From contig NC_021191.1 of the NCBI RefSeq assembly GCF_000389965.1, positions 6,139,501 to 6,203,500 on the forward strand: a stretch of DNA of 64,000 nucleotides. Direction: 5' to 3'. Shown one piece after another: positions 1 through 8,942 of the stretch. The stretch is from Actinoplanes sp. N902-109. GTDB taxonomy: Bacteria > Actinomycetota > Actinomycetes > Mycobacteriales > Micromonosporaceae. Both the position numbers and the translations under genes were made by a program. Below the pieces are notes generated by a model. It did not search any database and was not told the DNA's origin. It was given only the letters and a program-made list of their open reading frames with translations. Positions within the stretch are counted from its first letter, which is position 1, and each line of letters opens with the position of its first letter.

Positions 1-18
1 CGCGCGCACCACCCCTCG

Positions 19-1242
19 TCAGGCCAGGCCCGCGGCCATGTCCATCAGCCGGCCCAGCACGTGGTCCCCGGCAACACGCAGGCCGTCGTGCTCGTACTCA
101 CTGGTCACCCAGGTGCGCAGGTTTCCCACCTCGGCCGCCGTGCGCAGCGACAGTTCCACGTTGACGTACATGTCGTCGTGGTAGACCGCCGCGACCACCG
201 GGACCTCGTTGGCCGCCAGCCGGGCCGGGTCGTACAGCGCGGGCCAGTCGTCGGCCGCGGCCAGCAGATCGGCGACCCCGGCGAACGGGCGCAGCGCGGC
301 GATCTCGCGGAACATCCAGGGGTACATCATCTCGCCGGTGAACAGCAGCGGGTCGGCGTCGGCGGCGAAGGCCGGGTGGTCGCGCAGGAGCCGGTCGGCG
401 GCCCAGCCGGTCGCGCGGCCGGGTCCGGCGACGCTGTACTCCTGCAGGGCGAACAGCGGGCGGTCGATGAAGCCCGTCTCGGCCATGACGGCGTACCCGA
501 AGGAATCGGAACCGGCCTCCTCGAGCAACCAATGCACCCGGGCGAACCCCGAGGACATGCCGAAGTTGACGCCGAGCATCCGCAACCGCCGGGCGGTGAG
601 CCGGTCGCCGTCGGGCAGCCGGACGTCCTCGGCGTCGAGCCGGTCGGCGAGCTTGCGCAGCACCGCCGCGTCCTGCGGGTACGCCCGGTAGTAGGCGGCG
701 TTCTTGGCCGCGACCCGCGGATACGTACGCGCGCACACATCGTCGGCGGTCGCGTCCAGCCCCGGCAGCCCTCCGGTGATGAAGCAGGTGCGCAATCCCT
801 GCGGCGCGATCGACAGATAGGTCAGCGTGATGAACCCGCCGTAGCTCTGCCCCAGCGTGTCCCACGGCCGGCCGCCCGCGACCCGCTCGCGCAGCACCTC
901 GGCGTCACGCACGATGCTGTCGGCGCGCATCAGCCGCACCCGGCGCGCGATCTCGGCGTCGTCGAGACCCTGCACGGTGCGCGCGGTCAGCGGCGTGCTG
1001 CGGCCGGTGCCGCGCTGGTCCAGCAGCAACACCCGGTGCGTGCGCAAAGCGCGCCGCAGCCAGACATCCTGAGTGTACGGACGGGGGGCGGGAACGCCCG
1101 GACCGCCCTGCAGGAACAGCAGCCAGGGCAGGTCGTCCCGCCGGCGGTCGGCGGCCACCACCTCGCGGGCGAACACCTCGATCGTCCCGCCACCGGGATC
1201 GGCATGATCGAGCGGCACGGTGACGACATGGTCGGTGAGCAC
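19..1242 (-). CDS. Alpha/beta hydrolase, proline iminopeptidase-like (peptidase S33)
   Basis: A 407-residue cytoplasmic alpha/beta hydrolase resembling proline iminopeptidases and tricorn-factor-type aminopeptidases. The oxyanion strand LLFLQGGPG, the DQRGTG motif and the nucleophile elbow GQSYGG (catalytic Ser) are all visible, as is a His near the end (EYEHDGL). There is no signal peptide. I chose the GTG at 1242 because CCTGGAG lies just upstream and the reading starts with the family-like VTVPLDH. Longer in-frame extensions lack similarity. It is transcribed away from the P450 remnant on the other strand. The substrate (N-terminal proline peptides or a small ester) cannot be read from sequence. 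Confidence 0.85.
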   Translation of the reverse strand: MLTDHVVTVPLDHADPGGGTIEVFAREVVAADRRRDDLPWLLFLQGGPGVPAPRPYTQDVWLRRALRTHRVLLLDQRGTGRSTPLTARTVQGLDDAEIARRVRLMRADSIVRDAEVLRERVAGGRPWDTLGQSYGGFITLTYLSIAPQGLRTCFITGGLPGLDATADDVCARTYPRVAAKNAAYYRAYPQDAAVLRKLADRLDAEDVRLPDGDRLTARRLRMLGVNFGMSSGFARVHWLLEEAGSDSFGYAVMAETGFIDRPLFALQEYSVAGPGRATGWAADRLLRDHPAFAADADPLLFTGEMMYPWMFREIAALRPFAGVADLLAAADDWPALYDPARLAANEVPVVAAVYHDDMYVNVELSLRTAAEVGNLRTWVTSEYEHDGLRVAGDHVLGRLMDMAAGLA

Positions 1243-1287
1243 AACTCCAGGGTTAGCAAGCACGACTGCAGAGCCTACGGTGAGACG

Positions 1288-1416
1288 ATGGCCGATCCCT
1301 TCCTGACAACCACCGGCCGCACCCGGCTCGCCGCGTTCGACGAGCTGGCCGCCGCCGGGCCGGTGCAGAACCGGCACCTGTTCACCGGCCGGAGCGCGTG
1401 GCTCGTGATCGGCTGA
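1288..1416 (+). pseudogene. Cytochrome P450 N-terminal remnant (42 codons)
   Basis: The ATG at 1288 opens a 42-residue reading frame whose last 30 residues (LAAFDELAAAGPVQNRHLF, then AWLVIG) follow the N-terminal pattern of bacterial P450s. They align by eye with the start of the intact P450 at 39394 in this window (VYAQLREEGAVHRFLL then AWIV). The frame stops exactly where the next P450 segment (usually Y-x-E-A-R-x-x-L-A-D-P-R) should begin, and no continuation is seen in other frames. It is probably the stump of a P450 gene whose remainder was deleted. A genuine small protein is the alternative. Confidence 0.45.
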
Positions 1417-1430
1417 CAGAATGGCTGGTC

Positions 1431-1718
1431 ATGTGGGGGGTGTGGGTGGCCGGCGCGGTGGTGCTCGTGGCCGCGGGCGCGGGCGGGGTGGTGGTGCCGC
1501 GGCTGCGCGGGGCGGCGGGGCGGCGGCGGTCGGAGCGGGCCGAGGCGCGGGCGGCGATGGCGATGGCTGCGGTGAGCCGGGAGGCGTGTGCGGGGTTCGT
1601 ACCGGAGGCTGAGCAGTTGCTGGCGCGGGCCGAGGCGCTGGCGGCCGGGCGCAACCACCGGCGGGCTACGGCATTCGCCCGGCGGGCGGACGAGATGTGG
1701 CGGGCGCATGCTCAGTAG
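1431..1718 (+). CDS. Small single-pass membrane protein (DUF6403-like)
   Basis: A 95-residue protein with one N-terminal membrane segment (WGVWVAGAVVLVAAGAGGVVV) followed by an Arg-rich, Ala/Glu-rich helical cytoplasmic tail ending ARRADEMWRAHAQ. The layout resembles DUF6403 proteins of actinomycetes, recalled by pattern only. The ATG at 1431 is used because sequence further upstream reads as P450 remnant in another frame. A GTG at 1398 preceded by CCGGAG is an alternative giving 106 residues. It is first in a three-gene operon, and the next gene starts inside its last codons. Function unknown. Confidence 0.55.
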   Translation: MWGVWVAGAVVLVAAGAGGVVVPRLRGAAGRRRSERAEARAAMAMAAVSREACAGFVPEAEQLLARAEALAAGRNHRRATAFARRADEMWRAHAQ

Positions 1719-2976
1719 GGTGCTGCGGTGGGTGTCGCTGGCCGTGGCCGTGGCCGCCCTGGTGGTGTTTGCCGGCGCGCAGCGGCAGAGCGCCGACGTC
1801 AGTTTCGAGTCCCCGGCGCCGGACGCGGCTGCGGCGGTGCCGGACAGCGGCGGCGGGTCGGCGGCCGTGCCGTCGGTGGCTGAGCTGACCCGGCTGGTGC
1901 GGGCCAGCCCGGTGGTGCGGCTGCCCGGGGCGATCGCGCAGTGGGACGCCGCCCGGGTGCGCGCCGCCGCCGGGGATCTCGACGTACGCATCCTGGTCGC
2001 GCCGCCCGATCTGGACGACGCCGCACGGCAGCGGGTGGCCGACGTCGACGCCGCCACCGTCACCATCGTCGGCACCCAGGTCGGCGGGGGCCTCCTGCAG
2101 GCCGTCGGGGATTCGCTGGACGACTGGCGGGCCCAGTTCGCCACCGCCGACGTCACCAACCAGATCGTCACCCTCGTCGCCGGCCTGCGCAAGCAGCCGA
2201 CCCCGGCGGATGTGGACGGGCTGCGGTGGCGCGAGCCGACCGCGGCCGAGCTGGCCGGTGTGGCCCGCCGGACCGTGCCGACGCAGGCGTTCCCCGGGGG
2301 CAGCGCGATGGTGGTCGTGCTGCCGCGCCAGCCGTTCGGCAAGCCGGTGCCACGGTACGGGCCGGCGCTGGCCCGGCGGTTCCCCGGCACGCCGATCGTG
2401 GTGCAGTACGGCGACTGGGTCGAGTACCACGGCCCCCAGGAGCAGGACTTCGCCGAGGTGGCCGGGGCCAGTTTCTACGCCCGGTTCGGCGATCTGCTCG
2501 CGAGGCGGGCCTTCCCGCAGCAGAACGTGCTCACGGCGTACCTCAACCAGGTGGCTGACATCCGCTATGCGGGGGTCTTCGACCGGCCGTTGCCCTACCG
2601 CCCGGCCGACCCGGTCCGGGTGGCGCTGCCGGTGCTGCCCTGGTTGTTCGTGGCGTGCGTGCTGCTGTTCTTCGCGTTGTCGCTGCGCACGCTGCTGCGG
2701 CCGGTTGCCTCGCCGGCGCGTGACCGGAGCCTGCCCGCCCGGCTGGCCGGGCTGAGCGCGCTGGCGGTGGAGATGTCCGCGCTGACCGACGACCCCGCGC
2801 TGACCCGGGCGCTGGTCGCGCTGACTGCCGCGCGTTCCGCGCTCGACGACGACCTGACCGACGCTTCGGTACGGGCCCAGCTGCGCACCGCCGAGGCCGA
2901 GCTCGACCACGCGGCCCGCCGGCTGCCCTACCCGGGTTACCGCCCGGCCGACTACCTGCGGGAGCGACTGGCATGA
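1708..2976 (+). CDS. Membrane protein of unknown function, two TM segments
   Basis: A 422-residue protein with an N-terminal membrane anchor (LRWVSLAVAVAALVVFAG), a large extracytoplasmic region of about 280 residues containing a Gly/Ser/Pro-rich spacer, a second TM near residue 310 (LPWLFVACVLLFFALSL) and a cytoplasmic helical tail. The external region has alternating strands and helices (LDVRILVAPP, ATVTIVGTQVGGG), loosely like TPM/Psb32-type domains, but I cannot assign it. It overlaps the upstream gene by 11 bases and the downstream gene by ATGA, so the three are surely co-translated. The next protein shares its architecture, suggesting a membrane complex. Confidence 0.75.
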   Translation: MLSRVLRWVSLAVAVAALVVFAGAQRQSADVSFESPAPDAAAAVPDSGGGSAAVPSVAELTRLVRASPVVRLPGAIAQWDAARVRAAAGDLDVRILVAPPDLDDAARQRVADVDAATVTIVGTQVGGGLLQAVGDSLDDWRAQFATADVTNQIVTLVAGLRKQPTPADVDGLRWREPTAAELAGVARRTVPTQAFPGGSAMVVVLPRQPFGKPVPRYGPALARRFPGTPIVVQYGDWVEYHGPQEQDFAEVAGASFYARFGDLLARRAFPQQNVLTAYLNQVADIRYAGVFDRPLPYRPADPVRVALPVLPWLFVACVLLFFALSLRTLLRPVASPARDRSLPARLAGLSALAVEMSALTDDPALTRALVALTAARSALDDDLTDASVRAQLRTAEAELDHAARRLPYPGYRPADYLRERLA

Positions 2977-3818
2977 GACGCATCCGGCGGTTGCTGACCA
3001 CGCCGTTCGGGCTGGCCGTGCTGGCCTGCGCGGTGCTGGCCGGCTGGGCGCTGTGGTCCGGCGGCGTGCTCGACGGCCCGATCGCCCGGCGGGTGCGCAC
3101 CGCGTCGGTGTACGCGGCCCCCGGCACCGGCCTCGACGTGCCCGCCGCGGAACGGGTCATCGGCAACCGGCGGCTGGTCGTGCTGCTGCTGGCCGGTGGC
3201 ACCGACCCGCGCGACGGCTGCGACGCGGTGCGCCGGGCCGCCGACGGCACCCTGGTGCTCGCGCTGAGCCGCAGCGGGGACCAGTTCCGGACGTACTCGT
3301 GCGCACTGCTGCCGGACGTCGAGGACGAGAACTTCGGCAAGGCGTTCGTCATGGAGTCAGCCATCGCCCGCGGCGTCGACGAGTTCCCCGATCAGCCGCT
3401 CGACGCTGTCAAGGTGGTCGTCGTCAACTACGACTCGCTGGTCAAGTCGCACATCGTGCCGGACGGGGCCCGCACGGTCAGCCCGTCCCTGCCGCGCTAC
3501 CTGATCGCGGCCGCCGCCGTGCTCGCGGTGCTGCTCGGCTCGGCGCTGCTGTGGCTGGCGGGGCGCCGCGCCGGTCGCATCGCCGCCGACCGCCGCGACC
3601 GCCTGGCCCACGCCGAGGATGCCCGCACGGCACTCAGCGCGGCCGCCGCTGTGCTGGCCCAGCAGATCATCGACCTGGACGCGCGCGGGGTCCCGGTGCA
3701 CAAGCTGAGCTCGGACTACGTCGCGCTGCTGGGCGACATGGCGACCGCGGACGCCGGCACGGCACCGGCCCTGACCGCCCGGGTGGAGGCCCTGCTCCAC
3801 CGCAGCCGGAAACTCTAG
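2973..3818 (+). CDS. Membrane protein of unknown function, partner of the preceding gene
   Basis: A 281-residue protein: N-terminal TM (FGLAVLACAVLAGWALW), an external domain of about 150 residues with two Cys (RDGCDAV and TYSCALL) that could form a disulfide, a second TM (YLIAAAAVLAVLLGSALLWLAG) and a cytoplasmic Ala/Arg-rich helical tail. The topology mirrors the preceding protein, with which it shares an ATGA overlap. The stop abuts the stop of the convergent gene with no spacer, so any terminator must lie inside coding sequence. I do not recognise the family. Confidence 0.75.
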   Translation: MRRIRRLLTTPFGLAVLACAVLAGWALWSGGVLDGPIARRVRTASVYAAPGTGLDVPAAERVIGNRRLVVLLLAGGTDPRDGCDAVRRAADGTLVLALSRSGDQFRTYSCALLPDVEDENFGKAFVMESAIARGVDEFPDQPLDAVKVVVVNYDSLVKSHIVPDGARTVSPSLPRYLIAAAAVLAVLLGSALLWLAGRRAGRIAADRRDRLAHAEDARTALSAAAAVLAQQIIDLDARGVPVHKLSSDYVALLGDMATADAGTAPALTARVEALLHRSRKL

Positions 3819-5207
3819 CTAGGCCCGGTCCAGCCTCGCGCGGGTGACCTCTTGCAGTGTCTGCGGGGACAGGGCGGCGCCGGTGAAAGCGCCGGTGAAG
3901 TCGCCGATCGGGCGGCTCAGCACGGTGAGGCCCGCGCGGCAGGCGGCCGCGCGCAGGGCGGTGCTCAGCGACGGCGGGTCGGTGGCGGCCAGCACGGTGA
4001 TCTGCCGCAGCCGGGCGAGGCGGGCGGTCTCCAGATCGGCGATCGCGTCGTGCAGCTCGTCGACCACCCGGGCGGCGGTGCTGAGCTGCTGGTTGCGGGC
4101 ATCGGCGACGAGGACGCCGAGCGGCGGCAGCGCGGTGCCGAGAACCGTCTCGACGATGGCGGTGTTGCGGGCCCGCAGCGCGGCGATCAGGCTCTCGCAC
4201 CGGCCGGGGTCGTCCTCGCCGGACGGCCCGGTGGTGAACGGCAGCACGTAGCGGTCGAGCACCCGGCGGTAGGCGCTGCGCTGCGGCTCCGGCATCGGCC
4301 AGCTGAACTGGCGCAGGTAGTACGCCAGGGTGCGCGCGGTGCGGTCGGTGCGCAGCAGCTCGGCCCGGCGCTCGGCCGCGTGCCGCCCGGCCGCGCGGAT
4401 CAGCTTCTCCGGTGGCGGGTGCCAGATCCCGCGCAGCACGGTGGTGAAGCGCCGGGTGGCGCCGGTGCTGAGGGCGTGCCGGGCGCCGGCGTACGCCCAC
4501 CGGATCGGCTCGGCGGCGGCCTCGGGGCCCCGCATGGTCTCCAGCCGGCCGGTCAGCCGTTCCACCTCGGTTTCGGCGGCGCGTACCCGCTGCTCGGTGC
4601 GGGCCAGCTCGTGCGCGGCCACCAGGAACCGGCCCAGCCCGGGCGAGCGGGTCACGGTCCGCACCGCCGAGCGGACCACCTGCGCCAGCGTCTCGAGCCC
4701 GGCGGCGCCGGGCAGCGGGATCACGGCGACGTGCTCGCCGGGCAGCGCGTCGGCCACCACCAGGCAGGGCAGGTCCGCGCCGACGCCCAGCGTCCGGGCG
4801 GTCCGGGCGGTGCCGGGTGTGCCCAGGGTGAGCTCGTCGTGCTCGGCCAGCAGGCCCAACCGGCCCCGGTTGACCAGGCGGCGGACCGCGCCGTGCCCGG
4901 GGCCGCCGTCCTGCACCTCGGCCAGCAGCACGCAGGGCCGGCCCGGCCGCCGCGCGGGCGACCCGGGGATGCCGACCGGCACCGTGAACGTCGAGGCGAA
5001 CACGGCGACGGCCACGTCGCTGCCCGCCGCCGCGTCCAGCGTCGCGATGTGCTGCCGCAGCCAGGCGGTCACGGGTGCGCTGAACTCGGTGGCCATCAGC
5101 AGCAGATAGCCACCGGCGGGCCGGGCGAAGACCTCCTCGGGCGAACCGCGTAGGTGCCGGACCACAGCCATGGCCCGCTGGTCCACATCGATCTGCAAAC
5201 GGTGCAT
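3819..5207 (-). CDS. Hypothetical protein, 462 aa
   Basis: A soluble protein that I do not recognise. Visible parts are an N-terminal alpha/beta region (VAVAVFASTF, CVLLAEVQ, LPCLVVADALPGEHVAVIPLPG), a coiled-coil-like middle (ELARTEQRVRAAETEVERLTGRLETM) and a helical C-terminal half with a conserved-looking YYLRQFSWPMPEPQRSAYRRVL segment. The ATG at 5207 is preceded by CCGGAG at good spacing, so upstream in-frame extension is unlikely. It stands alone, 217 bases downstream of the aldo/keto reductase. No catalytic motif can be named. Confidence 0.7.
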   Translation of the reverse strand: MHRLQIDVDQRAMAVVRHLRGSPEEVFARPAGGYLLLMATEFSAPVTAWLRQHIATLDAAAGSDVAVAVFASTFTVPVGIPGSPARRPGRPCVLLAEVQDGGPGHGAVRRLVNRGRLGLLAEHDELTLGTPGTARTARTLGVGADLPCLVVADALPGEHVAVIPLPGAAGLETLAQVVRSAVRTVTRSPGLGRFLVAAHELARTEQRVRAAETEVERLTGRLETMRGPEAAAEPIRWAYAGARHALSTGATRRFTTVLRGIWHPPPEKLIRAAGRHAAERRAELLRTDRTARTLAYYLRQFSWPMPEPQRSAYRRVLDRYVLPFTTGPSGEDDPGRCESLIAALRARNTAIVETVLGTALPPLGVLVADARNQQLSTAARVVDELHDAIADLETARLARLRQITVLAATDPPSLSTALRAAACRAGLTVLSRPIGDFTGAFTGAALSPQTLQEVTRARLDRA

Positions 5208-5424
5208 GTGACTCCGGATCCCCGCGAGCCCCCAGGCGCGGATGTCGGCGTCTGTCGATGCTATGCGGCCGGCTCCCGCACCCCGTCGGAGCTGACGGAA
5301 ACACGACTGCGCACTAGACGTGCGGCCAGCCGGTCGATCCCGGGCACCGCCGTACCCAGCAACCCAACACCACCCCCGGCACAAGCATCCACACCGCCGG
5401 ACGGCGCCGGTCGGCGCGCCGGGG
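5208..5424. other. Intergenic spacer
   Basis: 217 bases between two leftward genes. It presumably carries the promoter of the hypothetical protein at 3819-5207 and the end of the aldo/keto reductase transcript. I see no convincing hairpin or conserved operator. Confidence 0.4.
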
Positions 5425-6441
5425 TCAGGCCGCGACCCCCGCGGCGGCGAGGCGGTCCAGCTGCTCGCCGGTCAGCTTCACGTCGAGGGCGGGCAGCGCG
5501 TCCTCGAACTGCTGGACCGTGCGGGGGCCGATCAGCGGGACCGCCACCGGGCTGTCCTGGTGCATCATCCAGGCCAGCACGAGCTGGTTCGGGGTCACCC
5601 CGAGCTCGGCCGCCAGCCCGGTCAGCACGGCGAGTCGCGCCGCGGAGTCCGGCCCGGTATAGCCGGCCATCGCGTGGTGGCCCGCCCGCTTCGCCGGGTC
5701 GTCGTAGATCCCCTTGAGGATGGGCGAGTAGGCGACCAGGGTCTGATCGTCGTGCTGGGCGAGATAGTCCAGCTGCTCGAACCCGGCGATCGAGGCGTTG
5801 TCGATCCCGCCGGCCGGGCGCAGATAGGAGTGCTGCTGCTGCACCGCGACCGGCAGCGGCCAGCCGTTGTGCGCACACAGTTGCCGGATCCGCTCCAGCC
5901 GCCAGGTGCGCACGTTCGACCATCCCAGGTAGCGGACCTTTCCCGCGCGTACGAAACCCGCCAGCGTCTCCAAGGTCTCCTCCAGCGGCGTACCCGGGTC
6001 GTCCACGTGGATGTAGTACAGATCCACGTGGTCCGTGCCGAGCCGGCGCAGGCTGCCGTCGAGCGCGTCGCGCAGGGTCCGGGCGCCCGCCCCGGCGAAG
6101 GTGCGCCGGGCCAGGTCCCAGTCCGGCGTGCCGTCGGCGGCCCACAGATCAGGGCTGTAGACCGGCAGGGCGCTGCCCTTGGTCGCCAGGAACACGTCAT
6201 CGCGGCGGCCGGTGGAGCGCAGCCAGCGGCCGAGCAGTTCCTCGCTCTCGCCGCCGCGGCTGCCCGGGGCGGCCCACCATTCGTAGCAGTCCGCGGTGTC
6301 GACGAAGGAGCCGCCGATCTCCAGGTAACGGTTCAGGATGTGCACGGAGTCGGGTTCGCTGGTGGCGCGGCCCATCTGCATGGCGCCGATGGCGAGCCGG
6401 CTGATCCGGGTGCCTGTTCTGCCGAGTTCTGTCGTCTGCAC
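5425..6441 (-). CDS. Aldo/keto reductase
   Basis: A 338-residue NADP(H)-dependent oxidoreductase of the aldo/keto reductase superfamily. The N-terminal strand TELGRTGTRISRLAIGAMQMG, the catalytic Asp/Tyr segment FVDTADCYEW, the Lys in FLATKG and the substrate-side His in DLYYIHVDDPG are all present. C-terminal cofactor-binding elements (PLIGPRTVQQFEDAL) are also visible. Start is the GTG at 6441, where family similarity begins. The Shine-Dalgarno is weak. It is divergent from the amidohydrolase at 6511 across about 70 bases, so the two may share a control region. Substrate unknown. Confidence 0.88.
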   Translation of the reverse strand: MQTTELGRTGTRISRLAIGAMQMGRATSEPDSVHILNRYLEIGGSFVDTADCYEWWAAPGSRGGESEELLGRWLRSTGRRDDVFLATKGSALPVYSPDLWAADGTPDWDLARRTFAGAGARTLRDALDGSLRRLGTDHVDLYYIHVDDPGTPLEETLETLAGFVRAGKVRYLGWSNVRTWRLERIRQLCAHNGWPLPVAVQQQHSYLRPAGGIDNASIAGFEQLDYLAQHDDQTLVAYSPILKGIYDDPAKRAGHHAMAGYTGPDSAARLAVLTGLAAELGVTPNQLVLAWMMHQDSPVAVPLIGPRTVQQFEDALPALDVKLTGEQLDRLAAAGVAA

Positions 6442-6510
6442 GTGAACGACGCTAGGACCTGGAGCGCGCTCCAGGTCAACCGCGCGCCTGGCGGTGTCAT
6501 GCTCGTCGGC

Positions 6511-8121
6511 ATGGATGTGCTGTTCACCGGTGGGCCGTTGTTCGACGCCGACGGGGATGCGCTGCTGGTGCGGGGTGACCGGATCGTCGCGGCCGGTCGG
6601 GACGAGGTGCGCGAGCTGGCCGGGCCCGGCACCGAGGTGGTGGACCTGCGCGGGCGGATGCTGCTGCCCGGCTTCCAGGACGCGCACGTCCACGCCGTCC
6701 TGGGCGGGCTCGAGCTGGGGCTGTGCGACCTGAGCGGCACCACCGACCCCGGCGAGTACCTGCGGCGGGTCACCACGTACGCGGCGGGCGGCACCGGGTG
6801 GATCACCGGGGGCGGATGGGCGATGGAGAGCTTCGCGCACGGCGTACCGGACAAGGGTCTGCTCGACCGGGTGACCGGTGACCGGCCGGTCTTCCTGATG
6901 AACCGGGACCACCACGCGGCCTGGGTGAACAGCCGGGCGCTGGAGCTGGCCGGGATCACCGCGGCCACGCCGGACCCGCCGGACGGGCGGATCGACCGCG
7001 GCCCGGACGGCGCCCCCTCGGGTGGCTTGCAGGAGGGTGCGATGGCGCTGGTCGCCGCGGTGGTGCCGGACGCCACCGCGGCCGATCGGCTGGCCGGGCT
7101 GCTACGGGCCCAGCGGCTGCTGCACTCGCTGGGCGTGACGGCGTGGCAGGACGCGATGCTGTGCGGGGCCAACGGCTATCCCGATGTGTCCGACGCCTAT
7201 CTCGCCGCGGCCACCGACGGATCGCTGCTGTCGCGGGTGGAGGGTGCGCTGTGGTGGAACCGCGACCGCGGCGAGGAGCAGATCCCGGTCCTGCTGGAGC
7301 AGCGCGAACGGCTCACCGCCGGGCCGCTGCGCTGCCACAGCGTCAAGTTCATGCTCGACGGCATCGCGGAGAACTTCACCGCCGCGATGACCGCGCCCTA
7401 CCGCGACGCCTGCGGGCGCCCGACCGGCACCAGCGGGCTGTCGTTCATCGAGCCGGGTGCGCTGGCCCGCGCGGTGACCCGGGTGGACGCGCTCGGGTTC
7501 CAGCCGCACTTCCACGCGCTGGGCGACCGGGCGGTCCGGGAGGCGCTCGATGCCGTCGCCGCGGCGCGGGCGGTCAACGGGCCGGCCGGCACCCGTCCGC
7601 ATCTCGCGCATCTGCAGGTCGTCCAGCCCGATGACGTACGACGGTTCGCCGCGCTCGGCGCGACCGCGACCATCCAGGCGTACTGGGCCACCCACGAGCC
7701 GCAGATGGACGAGTTGACGATCCCGTTCCTGGGGCCGGGGCTGGCGGAGCGGCAGTACCCGTTCGGTGATCTGCTGCGCGCCGGGGTGCGGCTGGCGGCG
7801 GGCAGCGACTGGCCGGTGAGTACGCCGGATCCGTTGCGGGGCGTGCACGTGGCGGTCAACCGGGGGCTGCCGGGTTCCGGTGCGCCGCCGTTCCTGCCCG
7901 CCCAGCGGCTGGACCTGGCGAGCGCGCTGCGGGCGTACACCCGGGGCTCGGCCTTCGTGAATCACCGCGACGACAGCGGGACCCTGCGGGCCGGGCAGCG
8001 CGCGGATCTGGTGGTGCTGGACCGCGACCCGTTCGCGGGCCCGGCCGAGGCGATCGCCGGGACCCGCGTGGATCTCACCTTCGTGGGTGGTGAGCTGGTC
8101 TATTCGTCGTCGGAGGCGTGA
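6511..8121 (+). CDS. Amidohydrolase family protein (YtcJ / amidohydrolase 3 type)
   Basis: A 536-residue metal-dependent hydrolase. The first sheet (MDVLFTGGPLFDADGDALLVRGDRIVAAG) leads into the HxH metal motif (FQDAHVHAVLGG). Further His residues appear in FQPHFHALGDRAV and LAHLQVV, and the late Asp in AAGSDWPVSTPDP. This order is typical of YtcJ-like members of the amidohydrolase superfamily, whose substrates are amides or formylated amines. The ATG at 6511 fits homologues. Another ATG four codons upstream (6499) has GGCGG nearby and is possible. Its last 22 bases overlap the convergent coiled-coil gene. Confidence 0.88.
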   Translation: MDVLFTGGPLFDADGDALLVRGDRIVAAGRDEVRELAGPGTEVVDLRGRMLLPGFQDAHVHAVLGGLELGLCDLSGTTDPGEYLRRVTTYAAGGTGWITGGGWAMESFAHGVPDKGLLDRVTGDRPVFLMNRDHHAAWVNSRALELAGITAATPDPPDGRIDRGPDGAPSGGLQEGAMALVAAVVPDATAADRLAGLLRAQRLLHSLGVTAWQDAMLCGANGYPDVSDAYLAAATDGSLLSRVEGALWWNRDRGEEQIPVLLEQRERLTAGPLRCHSVKFMLDGIAENFTAAMTAPYRDACGRPTGTSGLSFIEPGALARAVTRVDALGFQPHFHALGDRAVREALDAVAAARAVNGPAGTRPHLAHLQVVQPDDVRRFAALGATATIQAYWATHEPQMDELTIPFLGPGLAERQYPFGDLLRAGVRLAAGSDWPVSTPDPLRGVHVAVNRGLPGSGAPPFLPAQRLDLASALRAYTRGSAFVNHRDDSGTLRAGQRADLVVLDRDPFAGPAEAIAGTRVDLTFVGGELVYSSSEA

Positions 8122-8840
8122 GCGCCGCGGCCCGGCCCGTCCTCGGTGGCGGCCGGCTCCTCGTCCTTGTCGTCCGCGGCGGCGTCGTGGCCCGCCCGCT
8201 GCGCCGGGATGATCTGCGGCAGCTGGCCGGTGGGCTGGCGCAGAGCCGGTGTGAACGTCATCGGCGCGGGCTCCACATCACCGGTGACCTGCGGCTGGTC
8301 CACCCACAGGGCGCGCAGCTGGGTCTGCATGAACGAGGTGAGCCGGGCCCGGTACTCGCGGTCGAAGGTCTCCAGCGACTCGATCTGCTGCTGCAGGCCC
8401 TCGCGGCGGGCGCCGAGGCTGCCCACCACGTCGTCGTAGCGCTGCTGCGCGGCCATCCGCAGCTGGTCCGCGCTGGCCTGGGCGTCGGCGGTGATCCGGC
8501 CGGCCTCGCCGCGCGCCTCCAGCACCACCTTGGCCGCGTTGCGCTGCGCCTCCTCGGCGCGTTCCTGCGCGTCCCGGACGATCTTCTCGGCCTGCGCCCG
8601 CCCCTCGGCCAGCACCTGCTCGGCCTCGCGGCGCACGTTGTGCGCGTGCTGCTGCGCCTCCCGGCCGATCTCCTCGGCGGCGGCCAGCGCGTCGGTGCGG
8701 ATCTTGTCGGCCTGCTGCTGGGCCCGCTGCAGGTGCTCCTCGGCCGTCCGCTGGGCCATGGTGAGCACCTGCAGCGCCTGGTTGGGCGGGACGCCCTGCT
8801 GCTGCATCTGCTGGAGGTTCTGCGGTTGTTGCTGCACCAT
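8100..8840 (-). CDS. DivIVA-like coiled-coil cytoskeletal protein
   Basis: A 246-residue protein: a Gln-rich N-terminus (QQQPQNLQQMQQQ), then a long uninterrupted coiled coil rich in Ala, Glu, Gln and Arg with an approximate seven-residue repeat (roughly residues 25-160), then a Pro-rich linker and an acidic tail (DDKDEEPAATEDG). This is the style of actinobacterial DivIVA/FilP/Scy-type polarity scaffolds, although the canonical DivIVA lipid-binding N-terminus is not evident. The ATG at 8840 has CGGAG seven bases upstream. In-frame starts at 8906 and 8939 (TTG) would add up to 33 residues. Confidence 0.7.
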   Translation of the reverse strand: MVQQQPQNLQQMQQQGVPPNQALQVLTMAQRTAEEHLQRAQQQADKIRTDALAAAEEIGREAQQHAHNVRREAEQVLAEGRAQAEKIVRDAQERAEEAQRNAAKVVLEARGEAGRITADAQASADQLRMAAQQRYDDVVGSLGARREGLQQQIESLETFDREYRARLTSFMQTQLRALWVDQPQVTGDVEPAPMTFTPALRQPTGQLPQIIPAQRAGHDAAADDKDEEPAATEDGPGRGAHASDDE

Positions 8841-8942
8841 CGCGTGCTCCGACGTTTTGCTGTCCGGGGAAGTCCCGTTAAAGATGTTCGCCACGTGATC
8901 CTTCATCCGGTCGGCCGTCGAACGGCGGGATGCTACCAACTC

